Positions 37,001 to 48,878 of a stretch of DNA of 64,000 nt are shown here, in pieces. The notes beneath the pieces are model-generated. The model had not been told where the DNA came from. It made no database searches and saw only the letters and a list, made by a program, of their open reading frames with translations. The translations under genes and the position numbers were made by a program. The stretch's first letter is position 1. Every line of letters begins with the position of its first letter. This DNA is from Lutraria lutraria (taxonomy: Eukaryota; Mollusca; Bivalvia; Venerida; Mactridae). The stretch covers positions 13,027,182 through 13,091,181 of the forward strand of contig OZ026847.1 in NCBI GenBank assembly GCA_964023205.1, read 5' to 3'.

Positions 37001-37848
37001 GAAATAAAGATGCTTTGTTAAATGTATAGAAACAAGGGATAGCACAGACGCCAATCTAATATTCGAATGTTCGGCCAGCAATCAGAAAGATTCGATCATT
37101 TGCCGTAGTATTGGTATCACCCAGCTGCAATGTTAAAAACATGAAGTAGGCTAAGAACTGACGAATAGTGCTTCACCATCATCATCTCGATTAGGAATAT
37201 TCTGTAAAAAATATAATTTCATAAAAATATTATGAATTTGCGCGATATTAGAGTAATCATAATTCTGCTTTTTTTGGGCGGAGATGACGTCAAGTGAGTT
37301 TTTTCTTAAAATAACTACAAGCTTTAAGTCAATATAGATGTTTCTAATTACAATGTATATGAAATGCAATTTGATTTGTTTTTGCATTACGAATAAACGT
37401 AATTTGATTAATCTAAAATACAATGTTTACATCGTAAAACCGATTTCAAATTTACTTCATGTCAACATATAATAATTCAGACTTGACATGTTGTTTATTT
37501 GATGTCAAAATGTCAAGGTTTATCGATACATTAGGTTGATGTTTGTATAATGCCAGCAAATGGATATTTGCAATTTCGATAAATACTTGTTTCATAAAAG
37601 CAAATTGAAAATTTCAATTCAATACATAAAAAATATAAACTGCATTTTCCCCAAAGCTTGCAAGTTGGGAATTTGCAAACCGGATTAGACCGACACAAAC
37701 AATAAGACCGGGGTAAAGCGTCGCCCGAATAATATTTAGCGTAGATAAATAAATTTGGGTATCATGTTTTCAAGGGATCCTTTACATTTCAGATAGGTAG
37801 TACAGATATTTCATTGAGCTATGACCTAAACATTTTGTAGTCTGATAC
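34013..37848. other. Mostly non-coding stretch; one Cys-rich minus-strand frame
   Basis: The minus-strand frame 34951-35139 ends with five cysteines in 34 residues (KC.......KC....GC........FC......FC) just before the stop, which might be a decayed extracellular exon. At 36808-36816 TTGGCGCCGG resembles a retroviral-type primer binding site, but no LTR was found. TGACGTCA occurs at 37285-37292. Runs of C lie near 35999-36006. Confidence 0.3.
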
Positions 37849-37907
37849 CTAATTTCTTCCCGCGGACTGATGCGTGCCTTGATCACGTGATCATTGTCCG
37901 CCGCCAT
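37849..37907 (-). CDS. Putative first coding exon of a minus-strand gene, MAADND start
   Basis: The minus strand reads GCAAACAATGGCGGCGGAC, an excellent start context with A at -3 and G at +4. The frame gives MAADNDHVIKARISPREEI and reaches a GAAATTAG/GTATCA donor at 37849/37848 after 59 nt (phase 2). It lies in a local CpG cluster (CCGCGG, GCGTGCC, GATCACGTGATC), as expected at a promoter in an AT-rich genome. An upstream in-frame ATG at 37955 would add MKNDSVFLFFLCFLQT, a possible signal peptide. I prefer the downstream start for its context. If the donor is unused the frame continues to a stop at 37782. I do not recognise the protein. Confidence 0.45.
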
Positions 37908-38866
37908 TGTTTGCAAAAAACACAAAAAAAACAGAAAAACACTGTCGTTCTTCATCCGCTTTCCCCACCCACCACCCTTTGTACTACAGTTTTTAAATAT
38001 ATTATTGTATTTGTGATGTTTTATTGTCACAGTGGCGGTTTTACCCCACCTATGTATGGATAGCAATGTCTGCCGGCCTCGTGTATTATGCTAAATAAGA
38101 TACAATCAATACCAGTCCTGTTGTAATCGCCTGCTACATACGCGGTATAAAATATAAAGTACGTAAATAAACATGGAACAACCTTGCAAGATTTAAACCT
38201 ACCAACATCAAATCTCGAATACAGATTTTGAATTTAATTATGCCATCAATCGAACGAATATTGCCAACCCTTACAGAAAATGAAAAAAACGTATAACTAG
38301 GAAATACCTCAGTAATACTACATTAACCGTAGACACATCACGTACAAACACTACACAAAAGTTATGCAAAAGCATACAAAAACACACCATAGTACACACC
38401 AACATTTTCTAATCAACAAAGCTTGAAGAAATACTCACACAATGCAAGATGCACTAGAAAGTTCCAAATTGATTCAATTCAAGGAAATCGGCCGTACTTA
38501 CATCGCGGGAAGTAGATAACAAATATAAATTAGAAGTTAATGAAGCAGGCACTCATTAATATTATGAAATATGGAATGACTGAGAGATTGGAGTTAACTT
38601 GATTGAATGCTTCCATTCGTTGAATCATCCATTGTATGATTGATGCATTGCTTGAAGATATTGATATCGCAATGGGTAACGCGTCATGTTCAACACAAGT
38701 ATAGCTCTTGTTCGTTCGTTCATTCCTTTGTCCTTTTTTCTACTGTTGTGTACCCCTGAGAAGTGTCAAGGTCGTAATTTATCACCAAGTAAAACTGAAG
38801 TATCATTCATTGCTTTATGTATACCGAGGTAAGTGTGAGGCTGAATCTGCATCTCAAAGGTAACTT
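37908..38866. other. Upstream region of the MAADND exon, candidate promoter
   Basis: On the minus strand, a GGGTGGTGGGTGGGG purine block and a T-rich tract (37910-37985) precede the ATG. No TATA box at a convincing distance was found. The rest is AT-rich and unassigned. Confidence 0.3.
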
Positions 38867-39470
38867 AACAAGAACAACTATAACAAATCGTTATAGTTTG
38901 ACGAATTACAAGAAGCATTGGTTTAAGTTTTTTGTATGAAGTTGCTTTCTTCATAAAGGATATTGATCGTCAACTTTATTCATTCCTCCATTATGGAGAG
39001 TATAACATATTTACAAGTTATAGATAATACACATATTTTGACAATCATGAGTATTTGACAAATGAATACATTCATGTATATAGTACATGTACATGGTATT
39101 ACCATACCATACATCAATGGAATAAAGTACACCCTAAATACTACCAAATCCACCATAGTCTGATATGATACAACCACATTAAACTTACATCTAATGATGT
39201 TCCCGATATTATGCCACGTTAACATCATAGAACGATGCCTACATTACTTACTTGCGTTACAATAGAGCAGACGAACAGATTCAGTCAAACATGACAGGTA
39301 ACGCGACAAATAGCCAGTCCAATGATTGACCAATCAATAATGACCGAAATCACCATTAGCCAATCAAATGGCCAGGATTAGCCAAACTAGTAATAGACAA
39401 TACAGTAAGTACTTGCAAACAGCTATAATAAACAAATACTCGTAAGTATAATTCGTGTAGAAATAGTTTT
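38867..39470. mobile_element. Dispersed 600-bp element with degenerate TIRs, copy B
   Basis: Full-length homologue of 9559-10118 in the same orientation, with about 60 bp extra near 39255-39340 (CAGTCAAACATGACAGGTAACGCG region). The ends are AACTATAACAAATCGTTATAG...TGACGAATTAC and GTATAATTCGTGTAGAAATAGTTTT. The minus-strand frame 38980-39228 lies inside and is not a gene. Confidence 0.6.
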
Positions 39471-42400
39471 CTGTTATGTTTCGTTTTAATTCGCGTATCA
39501 TGTCGTGCGCATTTGGTTAATGGTGTAATACAACGTGTTTCTTGTGATGTTTCGTTATTTGGATGTTGTTTAGTGGTTTTTGATGTGGTTTTTTGATTGC
39601 TTTTTTGGAGTACGTTGTTTAGGAATTTGAGAAGCGGGTACTTAGCCGTTACGCAGTGTTTGTACTTTTATGTATGGCGAATCAACAGTTTGGATTCGAC
39701 ACTACAAGTCAATGTTCTTTCGATAGCTTAGTCGGTACTTGTGAATGTGATGTATTTTCTATCATTGCCTCGCCTTTTTCTCCTGTAAATAATTTATACG
39801 TTTTTTGGTTTAAACATAATGGGTGATGGTAATATTCTTACATGAACAATATTTTAAATGCAGAAAATCAGTTGCAAGAATATAATATATATACCATTAT
39901 ATTTTTGTATTATGCCCTGATGAATCGAAGTTCAAAATTTTAAAGTATGTTATATACCCTCGAGTAACCAGTTTCCGTGAGGTTAAGGAAACATCGATGG
40001 TACTCAAGAACAATATTGTTTCCAACAAAATTTTAAAACAACGTATCAATAACACAACTTAATATGTATAATCTCGCAATATTTTTGAAAATATTATACA
40101 CTTGCTAACTCATGGACGCAGCCAGTTTCATACATGTACAAAACCAGACTTCCATTAAGTATGGTAGAACAGTTTTCGTGAGGTTTAGCGAAATGGTTGA
40201 ATCAAACGAAATTGGCGATATTGCAATAAGAGATACCATTTAATATGTAGTTTTATGTATTTAAAGGTTTGTTTTGGATCTTTTTTTAAAATTATTCTTT
40301 GTGTATACATTTTGTGGTTTATTTTATCTTTTCTTTCGGCATAATTCATCAACAGTTATAGCCTATGTTAGAATTGTTGGCGAATATACTGCCTATAACA
40401 TGTGTCTGCGTTTTGCTTGATGTGGGCTAGTATACCGTATATATCTATATTTGTATGCCAGATTTAGGTTTAATGTGGCTCGAACATTCTTTTGATGTAT
40501 ATGGGGGGAAATATATTTTTATTGATAACTTATTGTATTTGGGACAATATACTACAAGGTGACTTTTTAACAAGTGACAAAACATTAAATTTATGTGTCT
40601 CCAACCGTATAAGGAGGTAACCTTTCCTTCCATTTCGTTATTTAAATATCAGCCTCGGAACCAGTCATCCAAGGTCATGACGCATCTGCCAAAGATGTAA
40701 ACAATCGGCTGCTAAAGAAAATTTAGGAGAAAGATTGATATATTTTGAAAACTAAATGTAAGATGTAGGTTTACTTATTGAATTATCTTTTTTACATGGT
40801 TTTATCATAGTATACGAAGGGAAACTATTTTCTTATTCTTCCAAGAGCTATTCGATGCATTTGATATTGCCGACAGCGGTTTGTCGACTCTGCACATGGC
40901 TTCCGGGGTATGACGTCATTCAACAAAATATAGCGCGAGCTTTATGTAAATATTTCCGGTATAACGAAAACGAAGGTATCACGATTTAAGGTTACTTGAC
41001 GGTATTAATACCTATGCAATGTAAATTATTTTTTACTACTAGCATACTATATACATTTCTTTTTTCATTATCTATTTCGATCGTAACGTATCTATTAAAA
41101 GTTTTGACAAATAAAGAATGCTGCGGATTGATACATTGTTTCATGATTAAAAGGAGGAGAAAGGTAGATATTTTTATCCTTTTAATCAGAAAACAAGTAA
41201 TTGACTTTACTTAGATTTTGTAACGCAAGCACTTAAAACGCAAATGATAATGCTTTACAATGATTTGATGTAACGATATAAATAATCATAGAAATTCATA
41301 ACGCCACTTCAACGAAATCCTTCCTAGAGATTATTACAAGTCTTCGATACTGTACCGTATGGAATCGACATTGACTCTTGCTTATTAGTTCAAAACAGTA
41401 GAAACCGTCTTTTGACAAGAGAGATTGAAACAAATAAAATGTTTAGTACATCGTGAAAACTATTAATATAAATTTGTTTCAATATAAACAAATGATTGAA
41501 CTGTAATACAATTTGTTGGTTTGTACAATTGAAATTCCCTTTTCAGGGACCCTCTAATCTTCAGGACGTTTGCTAGTTTTCAGTGTTTTTTTCACATGAA
41601 CAAATAGGGAAAATGAAAACTCTTTCATGATTTTTTTAAACTTTGCATGATCATAGCATGTGATAACAGAAAAACATGTTAAGCGAGAAAAATTGGGGGT
41701 TGACGAACTCGTTTTTAAGTCATCTGCCCTTGGATTTGTATTTTTGGCTGGTTTTGGGTCAATTCAAGGGCAGATAATTTATTTATTTTCATTTTCATGG
41801 AGCTTATTTCTTTTCATGTCATTGCCTAAAATTTCAAGAATTTGTAATGAGTGGTTTTGCATTTTTATTAGATGAATTTACTTGTAAATTCTTCTCATAT
41901 AGCGATCACGCAGACTATGCATTTCAACACTGCACTGCTCTGTACAGTAATCTTAGGGAGCGCTTCGTACTACATTTTTTCGGTCTTTTTCGTTACTCGC
42001 TAATCTAATAGAGCGATACTGCACGCAGTCCAAACACTCATCCACACACAGTCACCAAGCAAATACCATCGTAGCTGTTACTAATGCTAATTGATGCGGT
42101 CATCAATGGGATTAAGCTGGCTAACAGTATGGGTCCCTAATTGTTATCAAATTTTAATGTCACCCGGAGTAACATGATGCCGCATTGTTTTTACAGCGGA
42201 CACGTGTGACAAATTTCCATATCAGATTTAATCTTCTAGTGGACTGGACTTATTTATTGACGAACAATATATGACTCTACCAACCAAATCAGTTCGTTGT
42301 TCAACCTAAACAGATACTTTTCCCTTCGAAATATCGCCGATTTTTTATTCCAAAAATTATTATTTCCAATAGTCCATGAACAAATATATTTCGTTTATTA

Positions 42401-44620
42401 TTCAGAGAATGTAAACACAAAACGAGTCATGCGCCGATCACACGACGTATCATGAACACAGAAGTCTGCGAGCACACGGTTCATTTTTGCATCAATTATG
42501 CTAGGAGATTTGTCGAAACATACGTAAATATTATCCTTTATTCCGTATCATTAAACAAATTTGATGCAGTAAGTCATATACGACCGCTTTACTCGTCTTT
42601 GATGTAAAACAATATTCAAGTCACAAAGACTCGCCGCGAATGCGTGTGATAGACAATTGAAAACATTACGAATTCGGTGTTAATTGATGCAGACATCAAT
42701 GGAATTAAGTCGGCAGAACACTTCCAGTGTACAATTATCAAAATAATGCGTCACCTTGGTGTTTTATGACGCCCCTCGTCCAATATTTTTGTACCTGGCT
42801 CGTGCTACTTATTTGAGCATAGATTTAATCTACGTGGGTGGTCTTGCAATTGAAGATCAGTCAAAAACATAGTCCACCACATTTAACATGCCAAATTATG
42901 ATCAACTAGGTCAAAGTTTTTGTACTATGGTACACTTTCGCAACTTGTGATTGTTTTAAAAACATCCTTTGAACTTGACACATTTATCAGACACTCTGTC
43001 TGGGTCAAGATGACCTTGACTGCTGGACATAAATTCATGAACGTGCACCGTCAATCATTGGCACTGAGCCAAGTTTCACCGTTGCACATTTATTTAATCA
43101 TTGATTTTTACAGCCCAAAGCATAATTTAGTGGAGTTCGCAATAACAATTCTTGCTTTAAGATTTTTTATTGTATGTCTCATAGTAAACAGAAATGGCAA
43201 ATTTAAGAAAAGGGATAAGGAAAAAACACGGACTTTGTGTCAGTTTGTACACATTATATTGCCCTAAATATTTCCCTAACATCAGATATTTTTGCATAGC
43301 AAGTAGATTACATACATTAACTTAGGCATAATTCAGAAATCATTAAACCATTATTTAGCATTACAATAAAGTGATAAAATGACCAGGTGTCAATAGAAAA
43401 AAAATCAGAAAAGGCAAAAATAAGCTTACAGATTTTTTGCAATTTTTGTTCCCCTTTATTTCTTTTAATATTTATCCTACAGTTACAAAAATGACACCAT
43501 AAAAAGATTATTAAATTATGAACAACTTTTATATTTACTATAATTTGATGGGATTACTATTTAGTATAATTTTAAGCCAGTGATGAAGTAGACATGTGTC
43601 AAAACAGTAGCATTTCCCAATAACCTGTATGAAGACAGTGTTTATCTGATCCATTATCAGTATACGGTATGTATATTGACTAGGGCTATGAAGTAAAGGG
43701 TTAAACAGGCAATATGATCCTTGAACTTTAATATTTTATTATATAAACAGTACTAGGTCCTCGTTTCGAACAGAATTATTGATACAGTTTAAATTTTGTA
43801 TCGACTTAGAGATATCCCTGCATCACAAAATTCATCTCATTTCAGGCCTTCAGACCTTTGATTTTCTTCTGTGCTTTAACCAATGCCAATTTTCTTAAGT
43901 TTAAAAATTACCAATTTTTTGAAAAATATTTATAGTCTCTTTACTTCAACTGAAAAACAGGTTATAAAATAATTAATGCAATTGCATGAAATTTTGCATT
44001 TTGAACAAAAATAAAATAAAAAACTATGGCTGAAACCATGCTTCATACATGACAAGTACATGTATGCTGATAAAGTTGCATACATTCACTTATTGTCTTG
44101 ATTGTAACCCGTTACTGCAGCACTTAAAATATAATGTTCATACAATCAACAGAAATAAAATATTTCCACGTCTTTTCCTTCCTTCAAACTTGATTTTATT
44201 TAGTTCATGTATACATGTATTCTCTGTGGCATCTCATGCAATAACACATTGATTCGCAAACTTGGCAAATATGATAAATCATTTCAATAGAAACAGTTTT
44301 GTCTGGTCGATAACATATTTTCCGTTTTGAAAATTGTAAGCAGAAAAACGCTTCAAAGATAGATGGAAGTTTCACACTTCATACTGCAAATAAATGATAA
44401 GTGCACGCGATACATTCCTTTTAAAATACCTCTTGCTAAAGCCATTTAAACAGGGAGTGAAGAACTGGTATTGCCCTTTTCTTTATAGGCTAATGACCTC
44501 CATGCGTAATACTGTAGCTTGGCGAAATAAGCGCCAGTACGCGTCAATCTTTTCGAAAACGAATCAAGTAAACTGATGTTTAAGACAGTCAAGGCATTAC
44601 TAACAACAATAAAGATAACA
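39471..44620. other. AT-rich stretch with no supported gene
   Basis: Notable small items are a perfect CRE octamer TGACGTCA at 40911-40918 in a CpG-bearing patch (40660-40980), and an inverted repeat ATCTGCCCTTG/CAAGGGCAGAT at 41722-41732 / 41765-41775. GTTT(C/T)CGTGAGGTT occurs near 39970 and again near 40172, probably an old duplication. The 115-codon frame at 42920-43267 has no recognisable domain. Confidence 0.35.
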
Positions 44621-44998
44621 ATATTGTAGAACGCTTTAATTTCGCGTGGTCAAGATTTCTTTATTCGCGTATTTATGAATTCGCGACGTTGTCAACAAAT
44701 TGTTCATCAAACGATAGTTTAGTAAAAGCAATATTATTTGAAAATTTTTTTGCAAACATTAAATGTATAATTATGTTTATTCTTAATAAATTGCTTTCAT
44801 CAGATTAACTCAACTGATTATTCTATGATAAAATACTTAGTCTAGTACTGACTTAAGTTGCGTAATTTCGGACATACTCATTTTCGAAAATATATAAAAC
44901 TCAGCATTTATTCGCGACATCGATGAATTTGCGAGGTATTCGACCCGCGAATATTAGCGAAAATAAAACTAACGCGAATAAAACCAGTTCAACAGTAT
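44621..44998. mobile_element. TTCGCG-rich TIR element (MITE), 378 bp
   Basis: The left end ATATTGTAGAACGCTTTAAT and the reversed right end ATACTGTTGAACTGGTTTTA are related inverted repeats, each followed by clusters of TTCGCG or CGCGAA (44641, 44664, 44683 on the left; 44932-44975 on the right). Such ACTGTTGAAC-ended, TTCGCG-rich elements are common in molluscs to my recollection. There is no coding capacity. Confidence 0.55.
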
Positions 44999-45498
44999 TT
45001 TACCTCATATCCCCAATCCTCTGACAAGTATCTTGCTTTGGATCGCTGTGTTGATTGTCTCACGAGCACAACTAGCTGTATCTTTCGTTTTACCAATCGC
45101 CACGCATTAATTAAATTATCATGCCTGTATTTTATATAATGACCAATATTGTCTGTGAACGAATGTGATATGGCTTTGTTATCATTTACGAAAGGATCGT
45201 ATATGAACGAATGAAATCGTTTCTTAATGGCTAACGAAAATCAGAAAAGTGAAATCTCATTGAATATAATTTATCTATAGATTTTGGAAACATATAAATA
45301 TGAAACATGTGCAACAACTGATTTGAAAATGTAAATCAGCTACCATAGTAGTCCGCATAAACCCTGTACTTACATTTATTCAGAAATAAAATGCAATAAA
45401 AATTGCCAGAATTAAATAATTAAATTATATATCTGATTACAGATATGAATGAGACTCGTAGAAAAGAAACCGTCCTTCAACACTTCCACAGTCTTTAA
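44999..45498. other. Non-coding stretch
   Basis: Nothing recognised. Confidence 0.4.
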
Positions 45499-45835
45499 TT
45501 AAAGTCCCATAAGCTTATAAATGTATTGGCCTTAATAGGTTCTGCTTGTTCTATAACAGAGGAATCCGGTGTGTTTTCCTCCCGTGCATACTTTATAGCA
45601 AGAAAAAATGTTTCCGAAACTACTATCCTATTTTTTCAATATGATTGAAATAAATACTGTTTATAGAACACCTGAGTTTTCCCGCAGTAATACTATGCAC
45701 ACGTAGTATTTAAGTGACGTCAAGCGCTCTACATATTTCAAGTTTACAAAAGCAAAAATCACAGTGAAATGAGCGTTTTCAGACGAAATGTTTTTGCATA
45801 TATTATTCTACAACAAAAAGCTAATGGGGCTTTAA
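45499..45835 (+). mobile_element. TTAAAGTCCC-family MITE, copy 2
   Basis: Ends are TTAAAGTCCCATAAGCTTAT and AAAAGCTAATGGGGCTTTAA, flanked or overlapped by TTAA. The interior matches the other copies (CTATAACAGAGGAATCCGGT and TTTTCCTCCCGTG), but a central deletion removed the GGCTCGTTTCGTCGG block. It contains TGACGTCA at 45715-45722. Confidence 0.75.
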
Positions 45836-46221
45836 CTGCCTTCTAAAAAAAAAACAAAAAAAAACACTCAACAGTATTTCTAGGTTTTACCTGCTCCATT
45901 TATAAGATTTTACAAGAACTTTCGATAAATAGCGTGACACAAATGGAAAGCTCCCGAATGATGACGATACAATACAATTGGATAATGATCCAGAATTCTC
46001 AAAACACAAATAAATGGCTTCCGTTTATCAGTTATTTCGACGTTTATAAATGATTCAGTCCTATCTTTCAGGACACTGACTCACAATATTACTTAAACTT
46101 GCTCGGATTTAGCTGTATCCCCCATATATTTTGCTATCCCATTTGTCATTATCAAGTATTTTTGATATTGCATGTTGCTCTAGTAATATATTTAATAGGA
46201 GTTATTATTTATTTTATGACG
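45836..46221. other. Spacer between two inverted MITE copies
   Basis: An A-rich run (45846-45865) is followed by unassigned sequence. Confidence 0.5.
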
Positions 46222-46610
46222 TTAAAGTCCCAGTAGCTTTTTGCTATACAAAAATATACAAAAAAATATGCAATGGCTGATATTATCCCAAGATAATAAT
46301 TACCGACGAAACGAGCCCTTTTCCTTCTTAAAACACTCAGTTCACCGTGATTTTTGCTTTTGTGTACTGGAATTATACAGAGCGCATGACGTCACTTAAT
46401 GATGTGTCAATACCATGATTGCGGTAAAACATGGCTGTTCTATAAATAGGGGTTTTCTCAATGGTATTGAAAAAATACGATGGTGGCTTCGGAAACATGT
46501 TTTTTCTCGCTAAAAAATATGCACGGGAGAAAAAACACACCGGATTCCTCTGTTATAGGACAAACAGAAACCATTACGACCGATAAATTTATAAGCTTAT
46601 GGGACTTTAA
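46222..46610 (-). mobile_element. TTAAAGTCCC-family MITE, copy 3 (inverted)
   Basis: Most complete copy, flanked by TTAA on both sides (GACG-TTAA and TTAA-GTGA). Ends are TTAAAGTCCCAGTAGCTTTT and AAGCTTATGGGACTTTAA. It is in opposite orientation to copy 2, so the two could pair into a long snap-back structure. It contains TGACGTCA at 46387-46394. The frame 46458-46667 (minus) is internal to it and not a gene. Confidence 0.75.
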
Positions 46611-46924
46611 GTGATACTCTTGTAGTCGTTCGTCGTTCAATAACATGCTTTGTGTAAAATATTTCATGCGAGGTATCCTGGTCGATTAAATCTCTGTAAA
46701 GTTTGTTGTAACAATTCATTCTTTATCGTTGCTAAGTAGGTTAATGGCTTGTTAAAATTTATATAGACTCGTAGCTCTCACTTAGGAAATATTCTTATTT
46801 ATGACAATCTTTGGTAAACAGATTTTGTTTTAACTTTCTGAATATGTTGTTTAAGTTGATTATAATTCTCGTATGGTATTGTTTAGTTTCTGATTGATAT
46901 TGAAAGTGATGAGTATTAGAAATA

Positions 46925-47097
46925 CAGTACAACCTCTGCAGAGTGGCCGTCTGTAGAGCAACAACCTCTCTGTAACAGCTTCAAAATTTCCCTAAGCTGA
47001 TATTCACTATAAATATAACCTCTGTAGAGCAACAACCTCTAAACAACAGCCAATATTTGCAGCTCCCACAGAGTGTTGCTCTACAGAGGTTGTACTG
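46925..47097. mobile_element. pogo/Tigger-like MITE, 173 bp, perfect TA target
   Basis: TA flanks at 46923-46924 and 47098-47099. The ends are CAGTACAACCTCTG and CAGAGGTTGTACTG, perfectly inverted. The interior repeats CTGTAGAGCAACAACCTCT twice and once in reverse. It is one of the best-preserved small elements here. Confidence 0.8.
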
Positions 47098-47389
47098 TAT
47101 GAGAAGAGATAAATGTTTATAAGGTGTTACCTAGGTGATTGAATAAACACTTTTCTGATTGTCTGACACTTTTAATGTAACACCTGAACACGAAGTAAAC
47201 AGTCATTAATGTCATAAGATCATTTAATATAATAATTTTATGATGACAGAATGGCATTATACTCTTTAGCAAATATAGAGCATTATTTATTACGATTGCT
47301 AAACTTCAAACAGAGAAGTCGGTCAATAAATCAAGCTGTCTGGTTCGAGCTATAAACGCCCATTGCACCAAATTCACATTCTGTCAAAC

Positions 47390-47525
47390 CTCGGTTAACA
47401 ATCAACAAGGGAACCATCGCCACTCGTTAGGACGTATACCTTATCGTAGTACATGTATATCAAATGGTAATCCGAATAAAGGTCATTTGGGCAGACAGGT
47501 CACATTTCTCACCTTTGTATACCAG
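47390..47525. mobile_element. pogo/Tigger-like MITE, degraded
   Basis: The start CTGTCAAACCTCGGTTAACA, the inner AATCCGAATAAAGGTCATTTG and the end CACCTTTGTATACCAG follow the layout of 21125-21272. The right TIR is lost. Confidence 0.45.
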
Positions 47526-48710
47526 TACTCATTACCTTGATTCACACAGTTCCACTCTGTTAAGGTCATAGAGAGCATTGTTGTTCCATCCTGTAGTTTT
47601 GATTTTAAATATCGGACTTATTAAAAAGTCATTAAGCTATCCGCTGATGTGTGATCTGTGTTTAACAGATGATATGATTCCAATTACATTTCGTTTCTAA
47701 TTCATATATACTCATCACAATAAAGTTAGAACTCTACTAATGATGTTTACCGCTCTTCGGTAAACAAACGCCAAGCGCCGTACAAAGCTTAACAGGGCGT
47801 TCAGTTAAATTGTTGTGATCTCACGACACGTGTAAGTATAATAATAGATATTAATTAAAACTTAATGAAGCACAAACTCATTACGATTTGGCATGTGAAA
47901 TAGATAAAGACTTGCAGCTTTAAATGTATTCCATTTTGAATGGTGCATCACAGAACACAACACCTGAATACATTTAATCAAGATAATACTATTTAATACC
48001 ATATTTCATTGGATTGTATCAATCCCAGTGATGCAGATAGTTATGCGCAATATAATCTTTGTATCTTCACTTGTACACCATAGCATAGAAAATATACAAA
48101 ATTGCAAGATTCAAAAAGATCCGTTTGGTATTCGGCACTATTTTGTGTACGTTTCAGAATATCTTAGTATATTAATGAACTATGGTCTACAAATGCATGA
48201 ACAATTTTAGCACATAAACCGCTGAAATAAATGAATGCAGACACAATTTTTAGTGTTGTTTTGAACCATCAAAGAACGATGCATCACCCTGAATATGGTA
48301 TTATTTATCATTTGCAGTACTGTGTGTAAAACTAATAGTTTGCCTGTTGGTACTGATAGGCCATCTACTGGTTACACTCTTCGAATGAACTACCTTGTTC
48401 AGATATAATTTTAGTGGTAATGGTTTAACACTTGAGTAAACAGTGGCTTTAGTGTTATTGTGTTTTTCATTACTTCACTGTATTGCAATACGTACGCAAT
48501 AAGGGTTATACCATGTCGTTGCACCCCAATGAACGATATGCTTCAAAATGCCAACGTTTGCACCCAGCAGAACGCCTGAATTATGTACAGTTACTAACCT
48601 TGTTTCCTGTTGGCAACTGTTGACTTCTCAACAATAATGATAATTGGAGGATAAAATAATTATATATTAAGAAAAAGATTCATAGAAAAACACAAACAAT
48701 CCGCTCCACA
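47526..48710. other. AT-rich stretch with a tiny coding-like frame
   Basis: ATG at 48512 opens a 36-codon frame with a doubled motif (LHPNERYASKCQRLHPAERL). It has no start context or splice evidence strong enough to call. Confidence 0.3.
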
Positions 48711-48878
48711 CATTGAGGCCTGCTTTATATGAGCCATAGACATCTCTGCAAGTTGTCTTATAGCGACCGTGATTTAGGTCTACCTCGCGTATTGAGGTCT
48801 GCTTCCAAGAAGACAGAAGCATCTATGCAAATTGTTCACTACTGATAGCTAAAAGGTAGGGTATTGAGGTCGGTTCGC
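48711..48878 (+). repeat. Degenerate tandem repeat, about 75-80 bp unit
   Basis: CATTGAGGCCTGCTT (about 48711), TATTGAGGTCTGCTT (about 48789) and TATTGAGGTCGGTT (about 48860) begin successive units. GACATCTCTGCAAGTTGT and AGCATCTATGCAAATTGT lie at matching places in the first two. Confidence 0.55.

Noticed and set aside
42920..43267. 115-codon plus-strand frame
   Set aside because: No start context, splice support or recognisable domain; composition follows the AT background.
46458..46667. 69-codon minus-strand frame
   Set aside because: Lies almost wholly inside a MITE copy and is not kept open in the other copies.
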